A stretch of 64,000 bases of DNA from Alistipes montrealensis (GTDB taxonomy: Bacteria > Bacteroidota > Bacteroidia > Bacteroidales > Rikenellaceae). The position numbers were made by a program, and so were the translations under genes. The stretch covers positions 263,126-327,125 of the forward strand of contig NZ_JAGYXY010000001.1 of the NCBI RefSeq assembly GCF_018362775.1, in the 5' to 3' direction. Shown here piece after piece: positions 6,474-16,186 of this stretch. Position 1 is the first letter of the stretch; every line of letters begins with the position of its first letter. Under the pieces are notes generated by a model that was given only the letters and a program-made list of their open reading frames with translations, ran no database searches and was not told the origin of the DNA.

Positions 6474-9287
6474 ATGAAAAAATTAATGATGCTGGCCGTA
6501 GCGGCGTTCGCCGCAGGCAGCGCCGTGGCACAGATGAACCAACCCATCCCCGTCGACCCGGAGGTACGCACGGGCAAGTTGGAAAACGGAATGACTTACT
6601 ACATCCGCCACAACGAAAAGCCGAAAGGCCAGGCGGATTTCTACATCCTCCACGACGTGGGAGCCATCCAGGAGAACGATTCGCAGCAAGGACTCGCCCA
6701 CTTCCTGGAACACATGGCCTTCAACGGAACCAAAAACCTCCCGGGCAAACAGCTCACGGAGTATCTGGAAACCGTAGGCGTGAAATTCGGCGCCAATCTC
6801 AATGCCGGAACCAGTTGGGACTATACGGTTTACAACATTTCGGACGTACCGACCTCACGCCAGGGGATTATCGACTCGGCGCTGCTGATCCTGCACGACT
6901 GGTCGCATTTCATCGCCCTGGAGCCCAAGGAGATCGACTCGGAGCGCGGCGTGATCATGGAAGAACTCCGCACGCGCGACGGCGCTTCGTGGCGTTCGTC
7001 GATGAAGATGCTGCAAGCTCTGGGCAAGGGCTCGAAATACGAGCACCGCAACCTGATCGGCTACCTCGACGGACTGAAGAGCTTCCAGCACAAGGAACTG
7101 GAGGATTTCTACAACCAGTGGTATCGTCCGGATTACCAGGCCGTAGTGATCGTCGGCGACATCGACGTAGACGCCGTGGAAGCCCAGATCAAGACGCTGA
7201 TGGCCGACATTCCGGCTCCAGCGGCCAATGCTTCGCAGAAAGAGACCATCGTGGTTCCCGACAACGAGGAACCCATCGTGAGCATCTTCACCGACCCCGA
7301 AATGCAGGGCACGAAGGTGCAGGTCTTCATCAAGCGTCCGGCCCTTCCCAAGCAGATGGCCAATACAATGCTCGCCGAAGCGACCAACATAATCGAAGCC
7401 TACATGACCACCATGGAGAACGCCCGTCTGCAGGAGATCGCCATGCAGCCCGATGCGCCGTTCCTCGGAGCCGGCATGGGTACGGGCGATGTAATCGGCA
7501 TCATCCCGACGCTCGACGCTACCGTATTCGTGGCCATGACGCAGGACGGCAAGCTGGCCCGCGGCTTCGAAACGCTCTACACCGAAATAGAAAAGGTGCG
7601 CCGCTACGGATTTACGCAGGGTGAGTTCGAACGCGCCCAGGAGAACCTGATGCGTCAGGTCGAACGTTCGTACGCCAACCGCAACGACCGCCGCAATGGC
7701 GAATTCGTACAGACCTACCTCGACGGCTTCCGGAAAAATCACCCGATGCCCGACGCCGAGACCGAATGGAAACTCGACAGCATGCTGATCAAGATGCTCA
7801 ACGTCGATGCCGTCAACGCATTCGCACAGCAGACCATAACTCCGACGAACCAGGTGATCGTGGTCAATGCCCCCGAGAAAGAGGGCCTCGCGACACCGAC
7901 CGCCGAGGAGATTCTGGCCATCCGCGACAAAGTCGCCGCAGCGGAAATCACGGCCTATGAGGACAACGTGGTGAAGGAGCCGCTGATCGCCGAAGGAACC
8001 GAGCTCAAAGGTTCGCCCGTGAAGAAGACGACCGAAGACAAGCTGCTCGGCACGACCGAATGGACGCTGGCCAACGGTGCGAAAATCGTCGTGAAACCCA
8101 CGACTTACAAGGCCGACGAGGTGCGCATGAGCGCCGTAGCCAAAGGCGGACTGTCGCTGCTCTCGGACGAGGAGTTCTATATGGGCGAGATGATGCCCGC
8201 CGTGAACTCGATGTCGGGCGTCGGCAAGTTCTCCGCCACGGAGCTCAAGAAACAGCTTTCGGGCAAATCGGCTTCCGTACAGCCTTCGGTGGAGAATTAC
8301 ACGAGTGCCATGGGCGGCGTCTGCTCGCCCAAGGATATCGAGACGATGCTCCAATTGCTCTACCTCAATTTCACGCAGCCCCGCTTCGACCGGAACGATT
8401 ATGACAACCTGATCAAGATGCTCCGCACACAGCTCGACAACGCAAAAACGAACCCCGATTATCTGATGCAGGAGAAAGTCATCGATGTCACCTACGGCAA
8501 CAACCCCCGCCGTCAGATGATTTCGGTAGAAATCGTCGACAAGTTCGACTTCGAGCAACTGCCTGCCATCTACGAGAAGCTCTACCCCGGCGCCAACGGA
8601 TTCGTCTTCACGTTCGTGGGTAACGTCGATCTTGCGACGCTCAAACCGCTCGTCGAAAAGTACATCGGCTCGATTCCCACGTCGAAGAAAGCGATAAACT
8701 ACGTCGACGACAAGGTGGCTCCCGTCACGGGTGAAGTTACCGAGGAATTCACCGTTCCGATGCAGCAGCCCAAGGTTTCGGTCGTCTACCAATTCACCGG
8801 CAAGATGCCCTACACGCTCAAGGAGAAGATGGCCCTGACCTTCCTGACGCAGGCGCTCAACTCACGTTACCTGGTCTCGATCCGTGAGGAGAAGGGCGGA
8901 ACCTACGGCGTGCGAGTCAAGGGAACGACGACGTATATTCCCCACCAGACATACGGCGTAACCATCGCATTCGACACCAACGAGGAGATGGCCGACGAAC
9001 TGCGCGAGATCGTGATGAAAGAGATCGAAGAGATTGCCGAAAACGGTCCCAAGACCGAGGATATCGAGAAAACCCGCGAATTCATGCTCAAGAGCTGGAA
9101 AAACAGCCTCGAACAGAACGGCAGTTGGATGCAATACCTCCAGATCAAGGAGGAGTCGGGACTCAACTACGTCGCCGACCACGAGCAGGCAATCCGCGAC
9201 CTGACCAATGCCGATGTGCAGGCCATTGCCAAGAAGATTCTTGCCGACGGCAACCTTATGAAGGTGATCATGCGTCCTTCGAAATAA
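6474..9287 (+). CDS. M16-family zinc peptidase (insulinase/pitrilysin type)
   Basis: 937 residues with a signal peptide (cleavage near AVAQ at 20). The inverted zinc motif HxxEH is intact at H76-E79-H80. Two M16 homology units follow; the second (about 540-937) lacks the zinc motif and carries the YLVSIREEKGGTYGV substrate-binding region, as usual. It is probably a periplasmic oligopeptidase. The gene is 19 bases after the XRE regulator, suggesting that this peptidase is controlled with the DUF2975 membrane protein. Confidence 0.9.
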   Translation: MKKLMMLAVAAFAAGSAVAQMNQPIPVDPEVRTGKLENGMTYYIRHNEKPKGQADFYILHDVGAIQENDSQQGLAHFLEHMAFNGTKNLPGKQLTEYLETVGVKFGANLNAGTSWDYTVYNISDVPTSRQGIIDSALLILHDWSHFIALEPKEIDSERGVIMEELRTRDGASWRSSMKMLQALGKGSKYEHRNLIGYLDGLKSFQHKELEDFYNQWYRPDYQAVVIVGDIDVDAVEAQIKTLMADIPAPAANASQKETIVVPDNEEPIVSIFTDPEMQGTKVQVFIKRPALPKQMANTMLAEATNIIEAYMTTMENARLQEIAMQPDAPFLGAGMGTGDVIGIIPTLDATVFVAMTQDGKLARGFETLYTEIEKVRRYGFTQGEFERAQENLMRQVERSYANRNDRRNGEFVQTYLDGFRKNHPMPDAETEWKLDSMLIKMLNVDAVNAFAQQTITPTNQVIVVNAPEKEGLATPTAEEILAIRDKVAAAEITAYEDNVVKEPLIAEGTELKGSPVKKTTEDKLLGTTEWTLANGAKIVVKPTTYKADEVRMSAVAKGGLSLLSDEEFYMGEMMPAVNSMSGVGKFSATELKKQLSGKSASVQPSVENYTSAMGGVCSPKDIETMLQLLYLNFTQPRFDRNDYDNLIKMLRTQLDNAKTNPDYLMQEKVIDVTYGNNPRRQMISVEIVDKFDFEQLPAIYEKLYPGANGFVFTFVGNVDLATLKPLVEKYIGSIPTSKKAINYVDDKVAPVTGEVTEEFTVPMQQPKVSVVYQFTGKMPYTLKEKMALTFLTQALNSRYLVSIREEKGGTYGVRVKGTTTYIPHQTYGVTIAFDTNEEMADELREIVMKEIEEIAENGPKTEDIEKTREFMLKSWKNSLEQNGSWMQYLQIKEESGLNYVADHEQAIRDLTNADVQAIAKKILADGNLMKVIMRPSK

Positions 9288-9310
9288 GCACCGACAAGCA
9301 GATATTTCTG

Positions 9311-9341
9311 AAAAGGCAGCCTCGCTAAGGCTGCCTTTTCT
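9311..9341 (+). terminator. Terminator of the M16 operon
   Basis: AAAAGGCAGC / GCTGCCTTTT stem with a 9-base loop and a following T-rich tail, 24 bases after the stop at 9287. Confidence 0.85.
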
Positions 9342-9546
9342 TTATCCGGATAATCCCGTAAACCGTTCGCTCTGCAACCGGTTTACTCCGCCGAAGGGCT
9401 TTCGCCCGTTTATCGGCATACGCCGACGCACAGCGCGCGGCCGAGCCTCTTCCTATTGCAACGGAGATGCCCCGAAACCCACAACCAAAGTCGCTTCGAG
9501 CAATCCGGCACTCCTGCTGCCGCAAGCAATCTGCCTCCACAGCACA
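9342..9546. other. Intergenic stretch without recognised content
   Basis: The gap between the genes ending at 9287 (+) and 9598 (-) is 310 bases and holds two terminators. The 205 bases between them show no convincing gene, RNA or repeat. Confidence 0.4.
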
Positions 9547-9580
9547 AAAAAACTGCGACCCCGAAGAGTCGCAGTTTTTT
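9547..9580 (-). terminator. Terminator of the nuclease/TonB operon
   Basis: A 13 bp stem AAAAAACTGCGAC (9547-9559) / GTCGCAGTTTTTT (9568-9580). Read on the minus strand it follows the stop at 9598 by 17 bases and ends in a T-run. Confidence 0.85.
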
Positions 9581-9597
9581 ATTGCCCGAAAGCGGAA

Positions 9598-10839
9598 TTA
9601 CTCGCCGTCGTAGTCGTCGCCGGCGTTCTTCACGGGCGGATTCAGCGACTCAGAAGGCGTATTCGCCGTGATCCATTCATCGGAAAGCAGCGACTCTTTG
9701 GGGAAGTCGAGGTCTTCGATGCGGCTCACCGAGATCTGGTATTGCGCCCAGTCGTTCGAACCTCCGGTAAAAGTACTCTGCTTCGAGTAGATACCGAAGA
9801 TGCCGAGCACCGTGCCCTCTGTCCCGTCCTTCGGGATGGGCTTCATGGCGAACTGGCTGTAACCGCTCGTACGAATGCTGTAAATGCCCGGATCCGAAGT
9901 ATACTCCGCCTCGTCATTATAGCTCATCAGCACCGAACCGTACAGTCGGATGTTCTGCTCGCTGCTGTTGTAAGCCCAGCGATACCATGCGCCAAAGATC
10001 GGCGTTCCCCAGTCGGTTACGATCCAACTCGGATAGGGATTCGCATTTCCGCCGTTTTTGAGGCTCGGGGGAGTTACGCCGTCCTGATTCTTCACGCCCG
10101 CATAGCGGATCTTCACACCCTTGAAACGCACCAGACGGCCCAGGCTCTTCTCAATATTGGCAGGCGTACCCAGCACCTCTTTGTAGTTCGAAGAAGTTAC
10201 CTCCAGAATATCGTTCGCTTCGAGCGTCGTATATTCGCCCGGGAAGACATTCAGGGCGGCAACCTTGGGATTGTCGAGGTTCGAATTGGCGTAGTACTTA
10301 TGGTTGCCGGCCGTATTGATACCGTCCGAAGGAGCGCCTCCGATCGAAAGCATCATGCGGTAGTTACCCAGGTAGAGACCGTCGAGACGCACGTAAACCC
10401 ACTGGCTCTTCATCGTCTCCAGATCGAGCAGATAGTCCACATACAGGCCCGGATAGAGTTTGAGTTCGATACCGGCCGTACCGTCGTAAATGAAGAGCGA
10501 CTTGTAGATATTACCCTGGCGGTCGCTGCTGATCACCTTGCCCTTGATGTAATAGTTCGCAGCTTCGGGCCAGTCCGAAAGGCCGGGGAAACCGGCCTCG
10601 TCGGCCGTACGGGTTCCGAACTTGAGACTCCTGGTCGAAGCGAAGTCATCGTTGGTTCCGGTATTGGAAATAGGACCGAATTTTTCCTTCACCTTGGCAA
10701 TGGAAATCGGCGTAAGCCCCATCAGCGTCATATCCTCGTTCGTATAGAGTTTCCGCGGAGCCGGGGTTTCGAAATCGTTGTAGCAGCTCACGGCCACGAG
10801 GCCGATGAGAACCGCTATTGCTATTTTAAGACTTTTCAT
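9598..10839 (-). CDS. DUF5689-domain lipoprotein
   Basis: 413 residues. Lipobox VAVSC (Cys19) marks it as a lipoprotein. Residues about 95-270 form the DUF5689 region (YYIKGKVISSDRQGNIYKSL, then LYPGLYVDYLLD), an OB-fold-like module known in Bacteroidota surface proteins; the C-terminal part is all-beta. It is the last gene of the operon and lies 18 bases downstream of the TonB-dependent receptor, the position of a surface ligand-capture lipoprotein for that receptor. Given the two nucleases upstream, nucleic-acid fragments are the inferred ligand. Confidence 0.82.
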   Translation of the reverse strand: MKSLKIAIAVLIGLVAVSCYNDFETPAPRKLYTNEDMTLMGLTPISIAKVKEKFGPISNTGTNDDFASTRSLKFGTRTADEAGFPGLSDWPEAANYYIKGKVISSDRQGNIYKSLFIYDGTAGIELKLYPGLYVDYLLDLETMKSQWVYVRLDGLYLGNYRMMLSIGGAPSDGINTAGNHKYYANSNLDNPKVAALNVFPGEYTTLEANDILEVTSSNYKEVLGTPANIEKSLGRLVRFKGVKIRYAGVKNQDGVTPPSLKNGGNANPYPSWIVTDWGTPIFGAWYRWAYNSSEQNIRLYGSVLMSYNDEAEYTSDPGIYSIRTSGYSQFAMKPIPKDGTEGTVLGIFGIYSKQSTFTGGSNDWAQYQISVSRIEDLDFPKESLLSDEWITANTPSESLNPPVKNAGDDYDGE

Positions 10840-10857
10840 AGATTATGCTTTGCTCGA

Positions 10858-13683
10858 TTAGAAACGGAAATAGACATTCAGGTAATAGGTCGTGCCGAAC
10901 AGGTAGAAATACTTCGAAGGGAAACGACCGTAGATCTGTTCGCCTCCCGCACCCCTAACCTTGCTCATACGCATCTGTTCGTAACCGCCCGTGCGGATGT
11001 CCTGGTCGTTGAGGATGTTCTTGACCTCGAGGCTGAAGCCCAGCATATAAACACGGTGGATATACCAGTTTTTGCCCACGTTGGCGCTCAGCGTATAAAC
11101 GCCGTCGAACTTCTCCTGCGCACGAATCTTTTTGATCGACGCAATGGCGACCGCCTTCTGATCGTTCGTCGCCGTATTGGAAGTCAGCACGTTGGCATAA
11201 TACTTCACAGCGGTAGCCGTACGGTACAACGGGTTCATCGAAAGATAGAGGTTGTCGTAGTAGTTGAAGTTCACACCGGCAAACCAGTTGCGCGGTCCGC
11301 GGTAGTCGAGGCCGATGTTGAAAGCCAACTGCGGCGAACTCTCCACATGATAACCGTCCCAGTTCACCTTGTCCTTCAGCACGATCCGGTCGACGTTGTC
11401 TACCGTCTGCACGAAGTTGGCATTCGAGGTATAGGTGTAATCGCCCCAGCTCAACGCACCGACGACCGAAAGGCCCTGCCATACGGGAACCGACAGGCCC
11501 AACTCGACGCCGTAGTGGCGCTTATCGATACCGCTCATCGCAAAGTTGGTGAACGATCTTTGGATATCGTCGTAGAACGAAATAACCTTCGACTGGTCCT
11601 CGATCGTCGTATAGTATCCCGAAAGGCGGGCCTTGACGTAAGGCAGATTGAGGTTATAGGTGAGGTCGGCAGCGAAAACCTTCTCGGCTTTCAGCCCCGG
11701 AGTGGTCGTATTGCGCGTACGGGGCGAAACGAATGCCGTCGAAAACTTGGGAGCCTGCTGCATGTAACCCACATTAGCTTCGATCGAGTGTGCGCCCGAG
11801 AACTTGTAGCCCAGCGACAGTTTCCCCTCGTAGGTCAGGTAGTCGAGTTTCTTCGAATCGCCCTTCGAATCGTTGGGGAACAGACCCTTGCGCCACATAC
11901 CCTCGCGGTACATGTTCGAATAGCCGACCGATCCGGCAACGCCCAGCGAGAAACCGCCGATGCCCCATGTATAATTGGCCCAGGCGTTGGTTTCGAGCAG
12001 GTGAGCACGGTAGTAATAACCATACTTGTCGCCGCGGCGGGCAATACGGGCATGTCCCGTAGCCCAGTAGTAATCCAGATCGTTCTGGGCAGCCGTTGCA
12101 CTGGCCATGTCGCGTTCGGCGAACTTGTCGATGTCGTACCAATAATCGCCGCCCATCAGGTCCTTGACCTGCGAATAGTAGTTCGTGCGGTTCACGCGCA
12201 GGTTCACACCGCCGACGATACGCATGTTGTTGCGCATGTTATGTTCGACATTGGCCGCGAAGTTGTAATCGAGCTGGTCGGTATGGCGCTCCTCGATCAT
12301 GTAGTTCGAACGGTACTGGTTGCCCATCAACTTGGTCAACTCCGTGTCGATATAGTAGTTTCGGTTGTAGAGTTGGTCGTAATCGATCATGCCGTCCCAT
12401 ACGTTGGCTGCCGTAAGAGCATCCTGCATGTAGAAGTAAATCGTCTCATCGGTCGTGATACCCGGAACAACCTGCGTGAAATCCGACGTAGGCATAAAGC
12501 GGTAGTAATCGCCGCGGGGGTCGGAACCGCCGTTCCACGTCAGGGCCGAATAGCCGTTCTTGCCGAAACGCAGCGACGTGGCAGCGTTCAGGCGCGTATT
12601 GCCCGACATGTCCCACGTATAGTTCAGCATCACGATCGGCTCGTGGGTATTGCGCACGCGCGAGTTGCGGAGCTTACCGGCCTGGTAACCCACGTTGGGG
12701 TTGTAGTAGTTATTGCCGAAAAGGCGATAAGCCTCGTCGGTCGAAGCCTGCTGGGCGCCGCGCTCCGAGGGCGAAGCGAGCAGCGTCAGCGCAAGGCGGT
12801 GGTTCTGGCCGAAGAGCTTCTCGGCCGAAGCGAAATAGGAGTAGGAGTTGTAATAAACACCGTCCACATAGCCGTTACCGCCCTGGCGGGTTCCCACCGA
12901 GAAGGCATACGACCAACCGTTGTCGAGCTGTCCCGAGCCGTAGGAAACCATCGCGCGGAAGCGGTACATCTGGTTGCCGTTCGAAACGCTCACGCGGAAG
13001 CCCTTGCGCATCTGCGAAGCGCGGGCGTTGATGTTGGTCATGCCGCCGATGCCGCCGATGCCGAAATCCGAAGCCTGGAGGCCCGTGTAATTTTCCTGGT
13101 TACGCGTCGCGTCGTTCAGACCGCTCCACAGCGACCAGGGACCGTAGCCCGTCATGGCGTCGTTGAAACGGATGCCGTTCAGGTAGATGTCCGAGTACTG
13201 CGAATCATAGCCGCGGACGTTGAAACGCATCTCGCTGAAGCGGTACGAAGCGATGTTGTTGAAGAGGTCCTTCGACGACGAGAGCGACGAAGGCAGTGCC
13301 TGCGTATCCGACGACGACGAGTCGCTGTCGAATTCGGCGAAAACGGCGTCGTCCAGCACACTGCCCGGGCCCGACGGAACGATAATTACCGACTTGAGGT
13401 CCTGTACGTGCTGATTACCCACACGGACCATCAGGCTGAGGTCCTCGAATTCGGGTGTAGAGAAGAGCACCGTATAGCTGCCCGCGGGAAGATTCTCGAA
13501 GATGAAGTTGCCGTCCTTGTCCGTCGTTGCCGCCAGACCCAGCGATTCGATCTTCACCTGTACATTGCTCAGTGCCACGCGACCGTTGCGCGAAACCACC
13601 TTACCGCGGATGCCTCCGTCCTGCGCATAGGACGTGAAGGTCACGGCGGCGAGCATCAGAATAAGTAGAACTTTGAGTTTCAT
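10858..13683 (-). CDS. TonB-dependent receptor with carboxypeptidase-like N-terminal domain
   Basis: 941 residues. Signal peptide, a carboxypeptidase-D-like regulatory domain (about 23-105), a plug domain (about 115-220, with MRFNVRGYDSQYSDIYLNGI) and a 22-strand barrel ending in aromatic YYLNVYFRF. It does not have the SusC-type plug signature and no SusD gene follows it, so it is a non-SusC receptor. It lies between a DNase-I-fold phosphoesterase (18 bases upstream) and a DUF5689 lipoprotein (18 bases downstream). It imports its ligand across the outer membrane using TonB energy; the ligand is inferred from neighbours only. Confidence 0.9.
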   Translation of the reverse strand: MKLKVLLILMLAAVTFTSYAQDGGIRGKVVSRNGRVALSNVQVKIESLGLAATTDKDGNFIFENLPAGSYTVLFSTPEFEDLSLMVRVGNQHVQDLKSVIIVPSGPGSVLDDAVFAEFDSDSSSSDTQALPSSLSSSKDLFNNIASYRFSEMRFNVRGYDSQYSDIYLNGIRFNDAMTGYGPWSLWSGLNDATRNQENYTGLQASDFGIGGIGGMTNINARASQMRKGFRVSVSNGNQMYRFRAMVSYGSGQLDNGWSYAFSVGTRQGGNGYVDGVYYNSYSYFASAEKLFGQNHRLALTLLASPSERGAQQASTDEAYRLFGNNYYNPNVGYQAGKLRNSRVRNTHEPIVMLNYTWDMSGNTRLNAATSLRFGKNGYSALTWNGGSDPRGDYYRFMPTSDFTQVVPGITTDETIYFYMQDALTAANVWDGMIDYDQLYNRNYYIDTELTKLMGNQYRSNYMIEERHTDQLDYNFAANVEHNMRNNMRIVGGVNLRVNRTNYYSQVKDLMGGDYWYDIDKFAERDMASATAAQNDLDYYWATGHARIARRGDKYGYYYRAHLLETNAWANYTWGIGGFSLGVAGSVGYSNMYREGMWRKGLFPNDSKGDSKKLDYLTYEGKLSLGYKFSGAHSIEANVGYMQQAPKFSTAFVSPRTRNTTTPGLKAEKVFAADLTYNLNLPYVKARLSGYYTTIEDQSKVISFYDDIQRSFTNFAMSGIDKRHYGVELGLSVPVWQGLSVVGALSWGDYTYTSNANFVQTVDNVDRIVLKDKVNWDGYHVESSPQLAFNIGLDYRGPRNWFAGVNFNYYDNLYLSMNPLYRTATAVKYYANVLTSNTATNDQKAVAIASIKKIRAQEKFDGVYTLSANVGKNWYIHRVYMLGFSLEVKNILNDQDIRTGGYEQMRMSKVRGAGGEQIYGRFPSKYFYLFGTTYYLNVYFRF

Positions 13684-13701
13684 ACAAATATTTTAGAGTG
13701 T

Positions 13702-14736
13702 TTATTTGGCGATGTAGATATAGACGGGGAAGTGGTCGCTGAAACCGCCCTGGAAATCGTTGCCCACGAACGTACGCAGCGGATAACCCTTATACTGGCC
13801 ATCCTTCTGGATCATGTAGGGACGGCGGAAGATACCTCCGTAGAATTTCGAATTGCCCACAGGCTGGATTTTCAGTTCGCCCGTGGAGCCCGTAGCGAGG
13901 TTTTCCGAGACGATGATGTTATCGAACAGGTTCCATTCGTCGCGGTAAGCCAGCGTTCCGTAACCCGACTTCAGCAGGTTGATGAACGGGTTGAACATAT
14001 CGCCCTTCTTAACCTCCTTGATCTTGCCTTTGGCGTTCAGTCCCTCGACGATGCTGGCATCCGTAGCATCGTCGTTCAGGTCACCCATAATGACCACCTT
14101 CGTAGCCGGATTGGCGGCAATCACCGAGTCGACGATGTGCTTCACCTGGTTGGCCGCAGCCAGACGCTTGGGCGCCGAAGCCTCCTTGCCGCCCAGGCGC
14201 GAAGGCCAGTGGCTCACGAGGAAAAAGAACGGCTCGCCCTCGATCGTACCCCACATCGTGACGAAATCACGCGTCTTGAAGTTGGGCAACTCGGGCATCT
14301 TAAACGGAATGGCGGCGCTGCCTTCCAGCTTGAAAACATCGGGCCGGTAGTAGAAACCGACATCGACACCGCGGGCATCGGGCGAATCGTAATGTACGAT
14401 ACGGTAGTTGCCGGGAACGAGTTTGGGCTGGGCGATCACATCTTCCATCACCGAACGGTTCTCGATCTCCGAAACGCCGATCACGACGGGATAATCCTTA
14501 TCCTCGGCGGCAATGTCGAACAGCACGCGCTCCAGGTTCCCGATTTTCTTGGTGTACTTGGCCGTGTTCCACTTCTTGGGACCTTCGGGCGTAAACTCCT
14601 CGTCGAGCACACCGGGGTCGTGAATGGTGTCGAACAGGTTTTCGAAGTTGTAGAAGACTACCTTGTAGGGCTTCTGCGCGAAGCATGCCACCACAATCAG
14701 TGAGGCAAACAGTCCTGTCAAAAAGATTCTCTTCAT
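13702..14736 (-). CDS. Exported endonuclease/exonuclease/phosphatase (DNase-I fold)
   Basis: 344 residues with a signal peptide (cleavage near CFAQ at 21). All catalytic landmarks of the EEP superfamily are visible: N30 in FYNFENLFD, E90 in GVSEIENR, H176 in SHWPSR, D219/N221 in MGDLNDD, and D334-H335 in FSDHFP. It should hydrolyse phosphodiesters outside the cytoplasm, most simply extracellular DNA or RNA, though phosphatase activity is possible in this superfamily. Operon neighbours are a NucA-type nuclease upstream and a TonB-dependent receptor downstream. Confidence 0.9.
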   Translation of the reverse strand: MKRIFLTGLFASLIVVACFAQKPYKVVFYNFENLFDTIHDPGVLDEEFTPEGPKKWNTAKYTKKIGNLERVLFDIAAEDKDYPVVIGVSEIENRSVMEDVIAQPKLVPGNYRIVHYDSPDARGVDVGFYYRPDVFKLEGSAAIPFKMPELPNFKTRDFVTMWGTIEGEPFFFLVSHWPSRLGGKEASAPKRLAAANQVKHIVDSVIAANPATKVVIMGDLNDDATDASIVEGLNAKGKIKEVKKGDMFNPFINLLKSGYGTLAYRDEWNLFDNIIVSENLATGSTGELKIQPVGNSKFYGGIFRRPYMIQKDGQYKGYPLRTFVGNDFQGGFSDHFPVYIYIAK

Positions 14737-14774
14737 AAACGTTTTGTGTTATTAAGGTTCTATCCGGTTTAATA

Positions 14775-16073
14775 TTAATTCCAGTCGGAATAATTATAGT
14801 TGCTCTTCACCGCATCGGCGACCGCAGGGTCGAGATTGCGGAAGAACTCGAAGCCCGTCAGCTCCTCGATTTTCTTCACCGAGCAGGCGGCGTCCTGGAG
14901 TTCCGTGTCGGCACTCGACGATGTGTTGTCGAAGACAAAACCTATGGCTTTCAACTCATCGGCCCCAAACTCCGAAATCTGCTTGTTCTGATTGCCGCGC
15001 TGGCGCAACAAAACCTTCCAGCATTTATCCGGCACGGCTACACGGATCGTACCGCCCACATTCGTGTTCATCATGGTCCTGTACGAATCCGAAAAATACG
15101 TTCCCGTTACGACATAAAGCGTATCGTAATTACGGAGGCCTCCCCAACCGCGGACTTTGCCTTCGAGAGTGGCCCAACTCCCTCCGTTGAAATCACCGTT
15201 TTGCGGCATCATGTTCGTGGCGAAGAACGTCTGCGCATTGGTAGTCCAAGTGCTGTAACGCGATGCCGAAGGCAGCATGTGTCCACGCTGGTAACCCGAA
15301 AAATAATTGATCACATTCGCCTGATCGCGTTCAGAAATGGCAGGTTCGAAAATTTTCGTGCCCGTCTGCCGGTAATAAGGCTTCGACGAAACATATTCCG
15401 TCGTCCAGTCGTCGTAGGCCCACGCATCGGTGCGCCCCTGCGTGCCCGGACCGGTCTCATAGGTGCGGCTCGACGTATAATCGCGGTAAATCGGATAAGC
15501 CACCCAATGTGAAACATGTTTCGTACGGTCGTAGCAGATCGAATAATTCCGCACGTATTTCCCGTTGACAAGCGTCGTATAGTAGGTCTTATAGGTGTAA
15601 TCTGCGTTTTCGGCATATTCCGGCTGTTCGCCCCAGGCCCGGTCGTAGTCGAACGTAGAGTTTGCCGCCTTCTGCGTCAGCGTCAGCGAGGTGGAATAGC
15701 CGTTGGTATAGGTTACAGCGATCGTAGCGACACGATCGTTGTCGGAATTGTTTTTCAGCAGGTAGAGGTACGCCGGGTCCCCGACATTTCCACTGGCGGA
15801 GGAGACTATCTTACCGTCGTCCCTGATTAAAGCAAACGAACACCAATCCGCATCCCCGGACTGTGAAACGATCAAAGCCTCGAAAGTGATGCCCGAAGGC
15901 CCCTGGGTCGAAATCTTGTTCGTTGTGGTTAAACTGCTCACGGTCTCTGCAACGAGCTCTGCGTGGGACTGCTTATCGTCCCCGTCGTCCTTGTCGCCGC
16001 ATCCCGCAAACAGGACAAGCATCGCCGACATCGTCACGAGCAGCACGCTTATCTGTTTAATTTTCAACATCAT
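14775..16073 (-). CDS. DNA/RNA non-specific endonuclease lipoprotein (NucA type)
   Basis: 432 residues. Lipobox VLFAGC (Cys25), so probably outer-membrane anchored. A BACON-like beta domain (about 50-135) precedes a beta-beta-alpha-Me nuclease domain (about 160-430). The catalytic motif is YQRGHM with H265, followed by N287 in TNMMPQ and the Mg-site Glu304 in LEGKV. Family members cut DNA and RNA without sequence specificity. Two Met codons start the frame; the second would remove one residue. It is separated from the next gene by 38 bases and looks co-transcribed with the phosphoesterase, receptor and DUF5689 genes. Confidence 0.9.
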   Translation of the reverse strand: MMLKIKQISVLLVTMSAMLVLFAGCGDKDDGDDKQSHAELVAETVSSLTTTNKISTQGPSGITFEALIVSQSGDADWCSFALIRDDGKIVSSASGNVGDPAYLYLLKNNSDNDRVATIAVTYTNGYSTSLTLTQKAANSTFDYDRAWGEQPEYAENADYTYKTYYTTLVNGKYVRNYSICYDRTKHVSHWVAYPIYRDYTSSRTYETGPGTQGRTDAWAYDDWTTEYVSSKPYYRQTGTKIFEPAISERDQANVINYFSGYQRGHMLPSASRYSTWTTNAQTFFATNMMPQNGDFNGGSWATLEGKVRGWGGLRNYDTLYVVTGTYFSDSYRTMMNTNVGGTIRVAVPDKCWKVLLRQRGNQNKQISEFGADELKAIGFVFDNTSSSADTELQDAACSVKKIEELTGFEFFRNLDPAVADAVKSNYNYSDWN

Positions 16074-16112
16074 TCAAAAAATATATAACATTTGGTCCGC
16101 AGACCTTTTTAG

Positions 16113-16161
16113 AAACCAAACTCTTGACGGGGTGTTATCCCCGCCAAGAGTGGTTTGGTTT
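16113..16161 (-). terminator. Long hairpin between two surface-protein genes
   Basis: AAACCAAACTCTTG plus CGGGG pairs with CCCCG, CAAGAG and TTTGGTTT, with small bulges and a 6-base loop. On the minus strand it lies 26 bases after the stop of the OB-fold lipoprotein gene. The T-rich tail is short, so partial read-through into the nuclease operon is plausible. No separate promoter was seen before 16073. Confidence 0.6.
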
Positions 16162-16186
16162 AAAAAGTCAGTTTCCTTGACTGCTA

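Noticed and set aside
9742..13668. 1308-codon plus-strand open frame opposite the TonB receptor and DUF5689 genes
   Set aside because: It is antisense to two well-supported genes with signal peptides and domains. Its translation is Arg/His/Val-rich and matches no family, as expected from GC-rich third positions.
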